A stretch of DNA of 8,771 nucleotides from Bacteriovoracaceae bacterium (GCA_947446835.1 CANFHS010000093.1:1-8771), one strand, 5' to 3'; shown: positions 1 to 5,528, counted from the stretch's first letter. Program-made: numbers and translations. Notes: a model not told the origin generated them from the letters alone.

Positions 1-6
1 AAGCAG

Positions 7-48
7 GAAGGGCCGGATGGGACATTCCCACTCGGCCCTTCTTCTTTT
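7..48 (+). terminator. Intrinsic terminator of a gene left of the window
   Basis: Bases 7-15 (GAAGGGCCG) pair perfectly with 33-41 (CGGCCCTTC). An inner helix, 18-22 with 26-30, closes on a 3-base loop. The T-rich tract TTCTTTT follows at 42-48, so on the plus strand this has the shape of a rho-independent terminator. It would end a plus-strand gene that stops before base 1, and its minus-strand reading could also help end htrA, which converges on it. Bases 49-118 hold no gene; I see only a weak 5-bp hairpin there (97-101 with 109-113). Confidence 0.75.
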
Positions 49-118
49 CATGGAGCGCGACCTGGAGCGTCCTCGGCCTGCGCATGGGATCGGCGCCGGA
101 TGGGGTCTTCCGGTTTCT

Positions 119-1561
119 TCAACCGGCCAAGGGGCGCAGGGGCACATAGATTCGCCGATGGGCGCCGCCACGCTGCAGGTACAGCACGACGAGTTCGCCC
201 CCTTGGGCCTTGTGCGCCAGCTCGGTGAACTGCTTGGCCGTATGGACCTCGGTGCGGTTCAGCCGCAGGATCACATCCCCGGGCGTCAATCCGGCGTCCG
301 AAGCCGCGCCGCCCGGGACCACGTGGACCACCAGGGCGCCTTGCCCATTCTTGGTCTCGACCAGGGGCTCCAGCTCCGGCGGGATGTCGTCGACAGCCAG
401 GCCCAGGCCCTTCGGGGGAGGTGCTGCCTGCGACGAGTCTCCCACCGAGCCCGCGCGTTGCCGGGGGGAGTTGCTTTCCTCCTGGGGCTGTTCGCGGACC
501 GTGAGCTTGGAGATGTTCTTCTTGCCTTCGCTGAGCCACTCGAGCTGGACTTCGGAGCCGACCGGGGTCTGGCCGACGCGGGCCTTGAGGTCCGAGGCGT
601 CCTTGACCGGCTGCCTGTTCCACCGCACGATCACATCGCCCACGCGCAGGGGAGTCGATGAGGCGGCTCCCTCGGGCTGGATTCCGGTGACCAGGGCCCC
701 GCCGTCCTTGCCGGCCTTGAAGAACTCGGCCAGGTCGGCATCCATGTCCTGCGCGGAGATCCCGATGAAACCGCGGGAAACCTTGCCGGTGCGGATGAGC
801 TCGTCGGTCACCTTGCGGACCAGGTTCGAGGAGATCGAGAAGCCGATCCCCATGTAGCCCCCGGTCTGCGAGTAGATGGCCGAGTTCAGGCCGATCATCT
901 CGCCCTTGAGATTGAGCAAGGGGCCGCCCGAGTTGCCGGGGTTGATGGGCGCGTCGGTCTGGATGAAGTCCTCGATGTCGTAGACCCCGAGGCTGCCGCG
1001 GCCCTTGGCGCTGACAATGCCCGAGGTGACCGTGTGCGAAAGTCCGAACGGGCTGCCGATGGCGATGGCCCAGTCGCCCACCTCGACCCCGTCGGAGTCG
1101 GCGAAGCGGATGGTCTGGAGGTTCGCGGGGGGCTTGTCCAGCCGGATCAGGGCCAGGTCCGTGTGGGCATCGCGGCCCACCACGTGGGCCGCGTAGCGGT
1201 CCTTGTCCTCGAAGAGCACGGTGATGCTGCGCGCGTTCTCGACCACATGGTGGTTGGTCAGGATGAGGCCGTCGGGCCGCAGCACGACTCCGGAGCCCAG
1301 CCCGACGCCGCCCTGCGCTTCGGGGGGCGCCAGGGGATTAGGCGTGCCCTGGCCCATCTTGATGGAGCGGATGGAGACCACGGCTGGCATCGCGGCGCGG
1401 GCCGCCTGGTTGAAGGCCCGCGAGCTGCGTTCCAGGGTTTCCATGTCGGACCGCGGATTGCGGGACCACAGATCCGAGATCCCGGCGGGAGCGGGCCGCG
1501 CCGCGCCCAGGAACGCCACCGGTATCAGCAGGACAGCAAGCGACTGCGCATGTTTAGCCAT
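119..1561 (-). CDS. htrA: HtrA/DegP-type periplasmic serine protease (Do family)
   Basis: ATP-independent serine protease of the DegP/DegQ/DegS family, which degrades or refolds damaged envelope proteins. The 480 residues begin with a basic start and a hydrophobic stretch (8-20) ending in an AxA motif (24-26), read as a Sec signal peptide cleaved after A26; the mature protein should be periplasmic. The trypsin-like domain spans about 50-255 with a complete triad: H105 in TNHHVV, D135 in HTDLAL and S211 in GNSGGP. PDZ1 lies at about 262-355 and PDZ2 at about 385-476, joined by a Ser/Pro/Gln-rich linker (357-384). Length and two-PDZ layout match DegP/DegQ. The LA loop, between VVSIRS and GLGSG, is only about 22 residues, far shorter than in E. 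coli DegP. No clear Shine-Dalgarno sequence precedes the ATG, but the signal peptide supports this start. A ychJ-type gene lies 54 bp upstream on the same strand with no terminator between, so co-transcription is plausible. Confidence 0.96.
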   Translation of the reverse strand: MAKHAQSLAVLLIPVAFLGAARPAPAGISDLWSRNPRSDMETLERSSRAFNQAARAAMPAVVSIRSIKMGQGTPNPLAPPEAQGGVGLGSGVVLRPDGLILTNHHVVENARSITVLFEDKDRYAAHVVGRDAHTDLALIRLDKPPANLQTIRFADSDGVEVGDWAIAIGSPFGLSHTVTSGIVSAKGRGSLGVYDIEDFIQTDAPINPGNSGGPLLNLKGEMIGLNSAIYSQTGGYMGIGFSISSNLVRKVTDELIRTGKVSRGFIGISAQDMDADLAEFFKAGKDGGALVTGIQPEGAASSTPLRVGDVIVRWNRQPVKDASDLKARVGQTPVGSEVQLEWLSEGKKNISKLTVREQPQEESNSPRQRAGSVGDSSQAAPPPKGLGLAVDDIPPELEPLVETKNGQGALVVHVVPGGAASDAGLTPGDVILRLNRTEVHTAKQFTELAHKAQGGELVVLYLQRGGAHRRIYVPLRPLAG

Positions 1562-1615
1562 GCGGTAGCCGATGCAGGTTTCATGCGGTCGTATGGGTCG
1601 GTCGCCGGCCTGGGC

Positions 1616-2122
1616 TCAGGCGCCGTGGCACTTCTTGTACTTCTTGCCACTTCCGCAGGAGCAAGGGTCGTTGCGGCCGATCTTGGGCTCGGTGCGACGG
1701 ATAGGTCCCTGCTGAAGGCCCTGGGCGTCGAGGAACTTCCATTCGCCTTCCTCTTTCTCGAAGAGGCTGTGCTCCCAATGGTCGTGCTCCTTGCCGTCCG
1801 CGCGGTAGCGGGCCAGGAAGATGATCTGGCCCTGGGCGTCGGTCGGCTCGCCGCCCGACTTCTGCTGGATTTCCAGTCCCAGCCATTCGCTGCTCTTGGC
1901 CCAGTCTGCCACTTCGTCGCGCTTGATTTCGCCGCGGGTCTTGGAGTGGTGGGTGTCGAGGATGAAATCGATTTCGCCCTGGGTGAATGCCGTGTAGCGC
2001 GCGCGCAGCAGGCGTTCGGCGGTTTCGGCCTTGCGCTTGCCTTTCACGTAGGGAAGGCAGCAATCGGCCAGGGACACCTGGGAACCACAGGGGCAGCTCG
2101 TCGAAACGGCAACTTGAGTCAT
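1616..2122 (-). CDS. ychJ: YchJ-type protein with two SEC-C-like zinc motifs
   Basis: Member of the YchJ/UPF0225 family (function not well established), with an NTF2-like middle domain between two cysteine motifs. From the ATG at 2122 the protein has 168 residues. The N-terminal motif is C10-P-C12-G-S with a later C21-C22; the C-terminal SEC-C motif is C154-x-C156, then C165-H166 in a GRNDPCSCGSG context typical of zinc-binding SEC-C tails. The middle (about 35-140) contains the ARYTAF and WxxLxI-type segments expected of the family. SEC-C motifs are known from SecA, where they bind zinc and SecB or ribosomes; a similar contact here is only inference. A GTG at 2131 would add three residues. 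I prefer the ATG because weak AGAG-like bases lie about 8 nt before it. The gene lies directly upstream of htrA and is divergent from cyaY. Confidence 0.88.
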   Translation of the reverse strand: MTQVAVSTSCPCGSQVSLADCCLPYVKGKRKAETAERLLRARYTAFTQGEIDFILDTHHSKTRGEIKRDEVADWAKSSEWLGLEIQQKSGGEPTDAQGQIIFLARYRADGKEHDHWEHSLFEKEEGEWKFLDAQGLQQGPIRRTEPKIGRNDPCSCGSGKKYKKCHGA

Positions 2123-2158
2123 GGGGCGCACTCTAAACCGGGTTTGGCCAAAACTCCA

Positions 2159-2193
2159 TTGACTCGCGTGGGGGCATTGAACATACCGGCTCC
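2159..2193 (+). promoter_or_regulatory. Candidate sigma70-like promoter of cyaY
   Basis: TTGACT at 2159-2164 matches the -35 consensus at five of six bases. After a 17-bp spacer comes CATACC at 2182-2187, only a half-match to TATAAT. Transcription would start at about 2193-2195, on the cyaY ATG at 2194. No Shine-Dalgarno sequence is visible before that ATG, so the mRNA may be leaderless. The whole ychJ-cyaY divergent gap is 71 bp, so the ychJ promoter must overlap it. Confidence 0.4.
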
Positions 2194-2541
2194 ATGGCCA
2201 CCGACCCGTCTTTCAGCGAAACCGAGTTCCGAAAAGAGCTGCAAAAGACCTTTGAGCGGGTGGAAAAGGCCTTCGCGGAGGTCGACCCGGACATGGCCGA
2301 ATGCGAGCAGTCGGGCGGGGCGCTTTCGGTGAAGCTGGCCGACCGCTCGCGGGTCATCCTGAGCGGGCAGCCCTCGGTGCGCCAGCTGTGGCTGGCCCTG
2401 GCCTCGAGGGGAACCGCGGTGCACTTCGATTTTGATCGGTCCCGGGGCCTTTGGGTCGACGACAAGGGCCAAGGTCTGGAGCTGCTGGCTTACCTGAAGG
2501 GCTACTTCCAGGAAGCCGTGGGCTTGGGGCTGGAACTCTAG
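2194..2541 (+). CDS. cyaY: CyaY, bacterial frataxin (iron-sulfur cluster assembly)
   Basis: Bacterial frataxin homologue; the family binds iron and modulates the cysteine desulfurase IscS and Fe-S assembly on IscU in the cytoplasm. The 115 residues match the usual CyaY length of about 105-110. The first helix (about 7-30) carries the acidic iron-binding face (E9, E11, E15, E21, E24, E29, then D31 and D33). The beta-sheet core follows: GGAL (41-44), the VRQLWLA segment (62-68) corresponding to QVWLA in E. coli CyaY, HFDFD (77-81) and WVDD (87-90), then a C-terminal helix (94-109). No isc genes are in the window, so the link to Fe-S assembly rests on the family alone. The ATG lacks a recognisable ribosome binding site. 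The gene converges on the VOC gene with a 20-bp gap. Confidence 0.85.
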   Translation: MATDPSFSETEFRKELQKTFERVEKAFAEVDPDMAECEQSGGALSVKLADRSRVILSGQPSVRQLWLALASRGTAVHFDFDRSRGLWVDDKGQGLELLAYLKGYFQEAVGLGLEL

Positions 2542-2544
2542 TCT

Positions 2545-2571
2545 CTCAGCGCGGGCTGCTGTTATTTTTTC
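2545..2571 (+). terminator. Weak hairpin plus T-tract between convergent cyaY and VOC genes
   Basis: CAGC (2547-2550) pairs with GCTG (2555-2558) around a GCGG loop, and six Ts follow at 2565-2570 on the plus strand. The stem is only 4 bp and the T-run starts 6 nt after it, so this is a weak terminator candidate for cyaY. The T-run lies inside the opposite gene, where it encodes the final Lys-Lys codons. Confidence 0.35.
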
Positions 2572-2585
2572 GCAGCGCGGGCTGC
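2547..2585. repeat. 13-bp perfect direct repeat at the cyaY/VOC junction
   Basis: CAGCGCGGGCTGC occurs at 2547-2559 and again at 2573-2585. Each copy contains its own small hairpin (CAGC-GCGG-GCTG). One copy lies in the 20-bp convergent gap and runs up to the VOC stop codon; the other lies inside the 3' end of the VOC gene, where it encodes the Ala/Arg-rich tail. Confidence 0.8.
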
Positions 2586-2987
2586 GATGGGCGGGTGGTA
2601 GATCATCTGGATGACCGTTCCGTCGGGATCGGCCAGGTAGAACGAGCGGGCACCATCGCGGTGGGTCTTGACGTCGCGGAGAATCCGGGCGCCGTGTTTC
2701 TGGGCCCAGGCGTACCACTCGTCCACGGCGGCCAAGGACGGCAGCGCGAAGCCCAGATGGTCGAGCCGCTGCCCGGGGCCATAGCCGAATTCGTCCTGTC
2801 CGGGGGGCGTTCCCGCTTCTGTCCGGCGGTGGAGGGCCAGATTGTCGTGGCCGCCGCTGGTCAGGTAGATGTTGTCTGCATCGGGCTCCCACTCCAGCTG
2901 CATCCGCAGCACGTCCATGTAGAAGCTTTTGGACGCTTGGGGATCGCGCACATGGAGGGCGGCATGTCTCAGACCCAGGGTTTCCAT
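2562..2987 (-). CDS. VOC-superfamily protein (glyoxalase/bleomycin-resistance/dioxygenase fold)
   Basis: 141-residue vicinal-oxygen-chelate protein built from two beta-alpha-beta-beta-beta repeats. The first repeat begins with LRHAALHV (6-13), in which H8 is at the usual first metal position; the second contains LDHLGFAL (75-82), with H77 as the next ligand. FYLADPDG (116-123) is the classic VOC motif before the last strand, where the usual metal-binding Glu is replaced by Q127 (GTVIQM). H53 could contribute. Such small VOC proteins include glyoxalase I, fosfomycin or bleomycin resistance proteins, dioxygenases and enzymes of unknown substrate; nothing here identifies the substrate. The tail (AARAAKK) is low-complexity and overlaps the direct repeat. 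No clear Shine-Dalgarno sequence precedes the ATG. The gene is divergent from the methyltransferase gene and convergent with cyaY. Confidence 0.87.
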   Translation of the reverse strand: METLGLRHAALHVRDPQASKSFYMDVLRMQLEWEPDADNIYLTSGGHDNLALHRRTEAGTPPGQDEFGYGPGQRLDHLGFALPSLAAVDEWYAWAQKHGARILRDVKTHRDGARSFYLADPDGTVIQMIYHPPIAARAAKK

Positions 2988-2991
2988 GGCG

Positions 2992-3008
2992 GTTTTCTAA
3001 CTGAAAAC
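2992..3008. promoter_or_regulatory. Inverted repeat in the 40-bp divergent gap (possible operator)
   Basis: GTTTTC (2992-2997) and GAAAAC (3003-3008) form a perfect 6-bp inverted repeat around the 5-base spacer TAACT. It starts 4 bp upstream of the VOC start codon and ends 19 bp before the methyltransferase start. A second short pair, GCTA (3011-3014) and TAGC (3021-3024), lies beside it. The position suits a shared operator or an mRNA hairpin, but no regulator gene is nearby. Confidence 0.3.
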
Positions 3009-3027
3009 GTGCTAACGCGGTAGCTTA

Positions 3028-4131
3028 ATGGCCGAATCCCGCGGTGCTTTTCGATCGCAGTTCCTGCAGACCGTTTGCCAGGTCGGCGCCGAGCCCGCCC
3101 TCAAGGCGGAAGTGTCGCGCGCGCACCCCGGGCTCCGCTTTGCCTACTCGCGCCCTGGCTTCGTGACCTTCCGGACGGTTTCCGGGAACGACGAGCTGAC
3201 CGATACCTTCCAGCCCGGCTGGGTCTTCGCGCGCGAGTGCTCCCTGAACTTCGGCAAGGTCCGGTCGGCCCAGGAGCTGGTCGAGCAGGCCCGGAGGCTC
3301 CGGGGCGATCAGCCCTGGAAGTGGGTGCTGCACCTGTTTGAACGCGACCGCCACGCCCCGGGCGAGGAACCCCTGGGCTATGACGGCACCGTACTGGAAC
3401 GCGCTTTCCGCGAGCAGCTGGGCCAGGTGCCGGGCTGGAGCGAGGTTTTCGAGGAGCGCGACCAGGCCCGTGCCGGGGAGCCGGTGCTGAGCTGCGTGGG
3501 GGTCGAGGAAGGGGAGTGGTGGGTGGGCGTCCATCGCCAGGGTCCCGGACACTCGCCGTTCCCGGGAGGCCGCTACCCGGTGTCCATGCCCGAGGATTCG
3601 CCCTCGCGGGCTTACCTCAAGCTGGAGGAAGTCCTGGCCTGGTCGGGTGCGCCCGTCCGACGGGGAGACACGGCTGTCGAGATCGGCAGCGCCCCCGGGG
3701 GAGCGAGCTACGCCTTGCTCAGGCGGGGCGTGAACGTGGTGGGCATCGATCCGGGGGCCATGAGCCCGCGGGTCCTTGAATTCCGCCAGGAGCCCTGGTT
3801 CGCGCACATCCAGCGTCCCGTGGCCGAAGTGCCGCGCGAGGAGCTGCCCGAATCGGTCGAATGGCTGCTGCTGGACATGAACGTCGAGCCCCGCATTTCC
3901 ATCTTCGCCGTGGACCGGCTGGCCACCCGTCTGGACGATACCCTGCTGGGTCTGGTGCTGACCGTGAAGCTGAACCAGTGGAAATTCGCCGCCGAGCTGC
4001 CCGGTTGGCTGGAGCACGTCCGGGCCATGGGCATGGTGCGGGTGAAGGCAGTGCAGCTGGCCACCCATCGGCGCGAGATCTGCATTTTTGGTCTGACCCG
4101 TCGGGGCAAGACCCGCTTTGTGAACGCCTGA
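3028..4131 (+). CDS. rlmM: RlmM-like SAM-dependent rRNA 2'-O-ribose methyltransferase (FtsJ/RrmJ fold)
   Basis: Predicted cytoplasmic SAM-dependent RNA 2'-O-methyltransferase. E. coli RlmM, the closest family I recognise, methylates C2498 of 23S rRNA. The protein has 367 residues, as expected for RlmM. The N-terminal part (about 10-185) includes RPGFVTF (42-48), like the RPGFE-type segment of the THUMP-like domain of RlmM. The C-terminal Rossmann domain starts at about 192: SRAYLKLEE with K198, SAM motif I EIGSAPGGAS (218-227), then D240-D241-like GIDPG, LLLDMNVEP with D283, LTVKL with K314 and RREICIF with E350. This gives the K-D-K-E tetrad of FtsJ-type methyltransferases. An in-frame TAA at 3013-3015 makes the ATG at 3028 the first usable ATG; the ribosome site is poor. 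It is first in a plus-strand run with the glutaredoxin gene (26-bp gap) and panE. The exact target nucleotide is inferred from the family. Confidence 0.86.
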   Translation: MAESRGAFRSQFLQTVCQVGAEPALKAEVSRAHPGLRFAYSRPGFVTFRTVSGNDELTDTFQPGWVFARECSLNFGKVRSAQELVEQARRLRGDQPWKWVLHLFERDRHAPGEEPLGYDGTVLERAFREQLGQVPGWSEVFEERDQARAGEPVLSCVGVEEGEWWVGVHRQGPGHSPFPGGRYPVSMPEDSPSRAYLKLEEVLAWSGAPVRRGDTAVEIGSAPGGASYALLRRGVNVVGIDPGAMSPRVLEFRQEPWFAHIQRPVAEVPREELPESVEWLLLDMNVEPRISIFAVDRLATRLDDTLLGLVLTVKLNQWKFAAELPGWLEHVRAMGMVRVKAVQLATHRREICIFGLTRRGKTRFVNA

Positions 4132-4145
4132 ACCTGATCGAATCG

Positions 4146-4153
4146 AAAGGAAA
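4146..4153 (+). promoter_or_regulatory. Ribosome binding site of the glutaredoxin gene
   Basis: AAAGGAAA lies just before the ATG at 4158. It decides this start: the reading frame is open far upstream into the methyltransferase gene (to about 3861), but only here do a Shine-Dalgarno sequence and the family N-terminus coincide. Confidence 0.65.
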
Positions 4154-4157
4154 TTCC

Positions 4158-4415
4158 ATGTCCCCAGCCAAAGTCGTCGTCTACACCATGGATCACTGCC
4201 CCTATTGCGAGCGCGCCAAGCAGCTGCTGACCCAGCGGGGCGTGGCCTACCAGGAAGTGCGCGTTCCCGAAGAGGACGACGCGGCCTGGGATGACCTGTT
4301 CAAGAAATCCGGGATGCGCACCATGCCGCAGATCTTTGCCGGCGAGAAACTGATTGGCGGCTTCACGGAGCTTGCCGAACTGGACCGTCAGGGAGGCCTG
4401 GCCGGGCTCAAATGA
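4158..4415 (+). CDS. grxC: Glutaredoxin (Grx3/GrxC type)
   Basis: Small dithiol glutaredoxin of 85 residues that reduces protein disulfides and mixed glutathione disulfides in the cytoplasm using glutathione. The active site is C14-P-Y-C17, in VVVYTMDHCPYCERAK context, at the end of the first strand. The cis-proline is in TMPQIF (P57), and the glutathione-binding GG is at 67-68 followed by FTELAELD, as in Grx3. The length matches E. coli GrxC (83 residues). The gene begins 26 bp after the rlmM-like gene and its TGA overlaps the panE ATG in an ATGA arrangement, so translational coupling with panE is likely. There is no obvious biochemical reason for the pairing. Confidence 0.93.
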   Translation: MSPAKVVVYTMDHCPYCERAKQLLTQRGVAYQEVRVPEEDDAAWDDLFKKSGMRTMPQIFAGEKLIGGFTELAELDRQGGLAGLK

Positions 4416-5347
4416 CCGACCCGGTTTTGCCCCCCGTTTTCATTGCCGGCAACGGGGCCGTGGGTCGCGTCCTGGCCTGGCGTCTGGCCCGGGGAGGGGT
4501 CCAGGTCATCCGCCTGGGCCACGAGCCCGGAGGCCTGCACGTGCGCCTGTCCGACCTGGAGACGGGTGAGGCCCTGGCCCCGTTGCAGGCGCTGGATTCG
4601 GTTTCGCGCCTTCCGGATGGAAGCCTGGTGCTGGTGACGGTCAAGGCATTCCAGCTGGAGGCCATGCTGCGCCGGCTGGAGCCCAAGCTGACGGGCACCG
4701 AGCTTCTGGTGCTTTGCCAGAACGGGCTTGGCATCGGGGAGCTGGCCCGGAAGGTCCTGCCGCGGGCGCGCTTCGCGCGGGCCGTGGTCTGGTTCGGAGC
4801 CATCGCGCGGGGGGAGAGCAAGGTCGAGCTGCGGGGGCAGGGCCGGGTCGATCTGGCTTCCGGGGACGACGAGGCGCCCGAGCTCAGGCTCCTGGCCGAA
4901 GGCCTTCGGCGGGGTGGCCAGGAGGTCAGCGAAGCGGGAGTCTGGGGAGAGCTGGAGTGGCGCAAGGCGCTCCTGAACGTGACCCTCAACGCCTGCTGTG
5001 CCCTGGTGGGCGTTCCGAACGGAGCCGCGCTGGAGGATCCGGACCTGAAGGCGCTGGCGCAGTCGCTTTTGAATGAAGCCCTGGCGGTGGCCCGTGCTTG
5101 CGGCCTGGGCTGGGACGAAGATCAGGAGGCACGAGCCGTGTGGCAGGCGATTCGGCGAACCGCCGAAAACGAAAATTCCACATTGCAGGACCTGCGCGCC
5201 GGTCGCCCCACCGAAATTCCCTGGTTGAACGGCGAGCTGGTCCGGATGGCTGAAAAATGCGGAATTTCAGCGTCTCTTCACGAAGCGCTGGCCCAGCTCA
5301 TCCAGGTTCGGGAGCGGAGCGTTCAAAAAACCATTGCAAAGGCCTGA
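4412..5347 (+). CDS. panE: 2-dehydropantoate 2-reductase (ketopantoate reductase)
   Basis: Reduces 2-dehydropantoate to pantoate with NADPH in pantothenate/CoA synthesis; cytoplasmic. The 311 residues match E. coli PanE (303). The Rossmann nucleotide motif is G13-N-G-A-V-G18 in FIAGNGAVG. TVKAF (76-80, K78) and QNGLG (103-107) line the cofactor and substrate cleft. The C-terminal ApbA domain starts at about 180 with W183-R-K185-A-L-L-N189-V-T-L-N193, which contains the catalytic Lys and the conserved Asn pair, followed by S256 (NSTLQDL) and the catalytic-type E268 (RPTEIP). Some ApbA-fold paralogues act on other 2-keto acids, so the exact substrate is inferred. It overlaps the glutaredoxin gene by 4 bp and ends 32 bp before tRNA-Glu. 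Confidence 0.9.
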   Translation: MTDPVLPPVFIAGNGAVGRVLAWRLARGGVQVIRLGHEPGGLHVRLSDLETGEALAPLQALDSVSRLPDGSLVLVTVKAFQLEAMLRRLEPKLTGTELLVLCQNGLGIGELARKVLPRARFARAVVWFGAIARGESKVELRGQGRVDLASGDDEAPELRLLAEGLRRGGQEVSEAGVWGELEWRKALLNVTLNACCALVGVPNGAALEDPDLKALAQSLLNEALAVARACGLGWDEDQEARAVWQAIRRTAENENSTLQDLRAGRPTEIPWLNGELVRMAEKCGISASLHEALAQLIQVRERSVQKTIAKA

Positions 5348-5351
5348 GCCC

Positions 5352-5367
5352 GCTGCTAATCAGCAGC
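5352..5367 (+). terminator. Hairpin between panE and tRNA-Glu
   Basis: GCTGCT (5352-5357) pairs perfectly with AGCAGC (5362-5367) around AATC. It lies 4 bp after the panE stop and 12 bp before the tRNA. The following bases (CTTCGTTG) are only mildly T-rich, so it could be a weak terminator of panE or a structured leader of a panE-tRNA transcript. A promoter for the tRNA could also sit here (TTGCAA at 5334-5339 with GCTAAT at 5355-5360, 15-bp spacing), but the match is poor. Confidence 0.35.
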
Positions 5368-5379
5368 CTTCGTTGATGC

Positions 5380-5455
5380 GTCCCCATCGTCTAGAGGCCT
5401 AGGACACCACCCTTTCACGGTAGTAACCGGGGTTCGAATCCCCGTGGGGACGCCA
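5380..5455 (+). tRNA. tRNA-Glu (anticodon UUC), CCA encoded
   Basis: A 76-base cloverleaf strongly resembling bacterial tRNA-Glu. The acceptor stem GTCCCCA pairs with TGGGGAC (5445-5451) over seven base pairs, followed by discriminator G5452 and an encoded CCA (5453-5455). The D-arm contains GTCTAGAGGCCTAGGAC. The anticodon loop is CTTTCAC (5412-5418), with anticodon TTC at 5414-5416. The T-arm is CGGGG-TTCGAAT-CCCCG with a perfect stem. The anticodon stem, C5407-C-A-C-C5411 against G5419-G-T-A-G5423, has one C-A mismatch at tRNA positions 28-42; all other helices are intact. It decodes GAA and GAG. It lies behind panE and immediately before a strong terminator. Confidence 0.97.
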
Positions 5456-5459
5456 AACT

Positions 5460-5495
5460 AAAAAAGCCCTTCTGCTTCGGCGGGAGGGCTTTTTT
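5460..5495 (+). terminator. Strong intrinsic terminator with UUCG tetraloop after tRNA-Glu
   Basis: A 16-bp stem (5460-5475 with 5480-5495, including a few G-T pairs) is capped by the very stable TTCG loop at 5476-5479. Its outer part is A6/T6, so the helix ends in a T-tract on either strand and could act in both directions. It begins 5 nt after the CCA end, so it closes the tRNA (and possibly the rlmM-grxC-panE) transcript. Confidence 0.93.
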
Positions 5496-5504
5496 GGTTT
5501 TCGG

Positions 5505-5528
5505 GGTCCGCCAAGCGGCTGGCGGGCC
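5505..5528. other. GC-rich inverted repeat upstream of the HPt/receiver gene
   Basis: GGTCCGCC (5505-5512) pairs with GGCGGGCC (5521-5528) over eight positions with one G-T. The 8-base loop AAGCGGCT can itself close partly. There is no T-tract, so it is not a normal terminator. The 8-bp palindrome AACCGGTT follows at 5540-5547. Both lie in the 117-bp gap between the tRNA terminator and the gene at 5613; a regulatory role is only a guess. Confidence 0.4.

Noticed and set aside
1529..1588. A 19-codon frame (ATG-AAA start) overlapping the htrA start on the minus strand, as a possible leader peptide
   Set aside because: It has no ribosome binding site and no regulatory pattern such as repeated codons or alternative hairpins. 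It is most likely chance.
1034..2332. A 432-codon open frame on the plus strand across htrA, ychJ and the start of cyaY
   Set aside because: It runs antisense through two well-supported genes and across their gap, its translation looks like mirrored coding sequence, and no family motif appears.
3025..4068. A 347-codon open frame on the minus strand across the rlmM-like gene
   Set aside because: It is exactly antisense to a gene with all catalytic motifs, and its translation is His/Gly/Pro-rich with no recognisable domain. Long antisense frames are expected in GC-rich coding DNA.
3861..4157. N-terminal extension of the glutaredoxin frame into the rlmM-like gene
   Set aside because: The extension is out of frame with a conserved methyltransferase domain. 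The glutaredoxin family N-terminus and a Shine-Dalgarno sequence both mark the ATG at 4158.
2194..5347. A dedicated Fe-S/redox operon formed by cyaY, the VOC gene, glutaredoxin and neighbours
   Set aside because: The genes alternate strands (cyaY plus, VOC minus, then plus), and the rRNA methyltransferase and panE have no Fe-S role, so proximity is better explained by compact gene packing.
5380..5455. tRNA-Glu as an integration (attB) site for a mobile element
   Set aside because: There is no integrase, no duplicated tRNA 3' end in the window, and the downstream genes look like ordinary chromosomal genes in a uniform GC-rich context.
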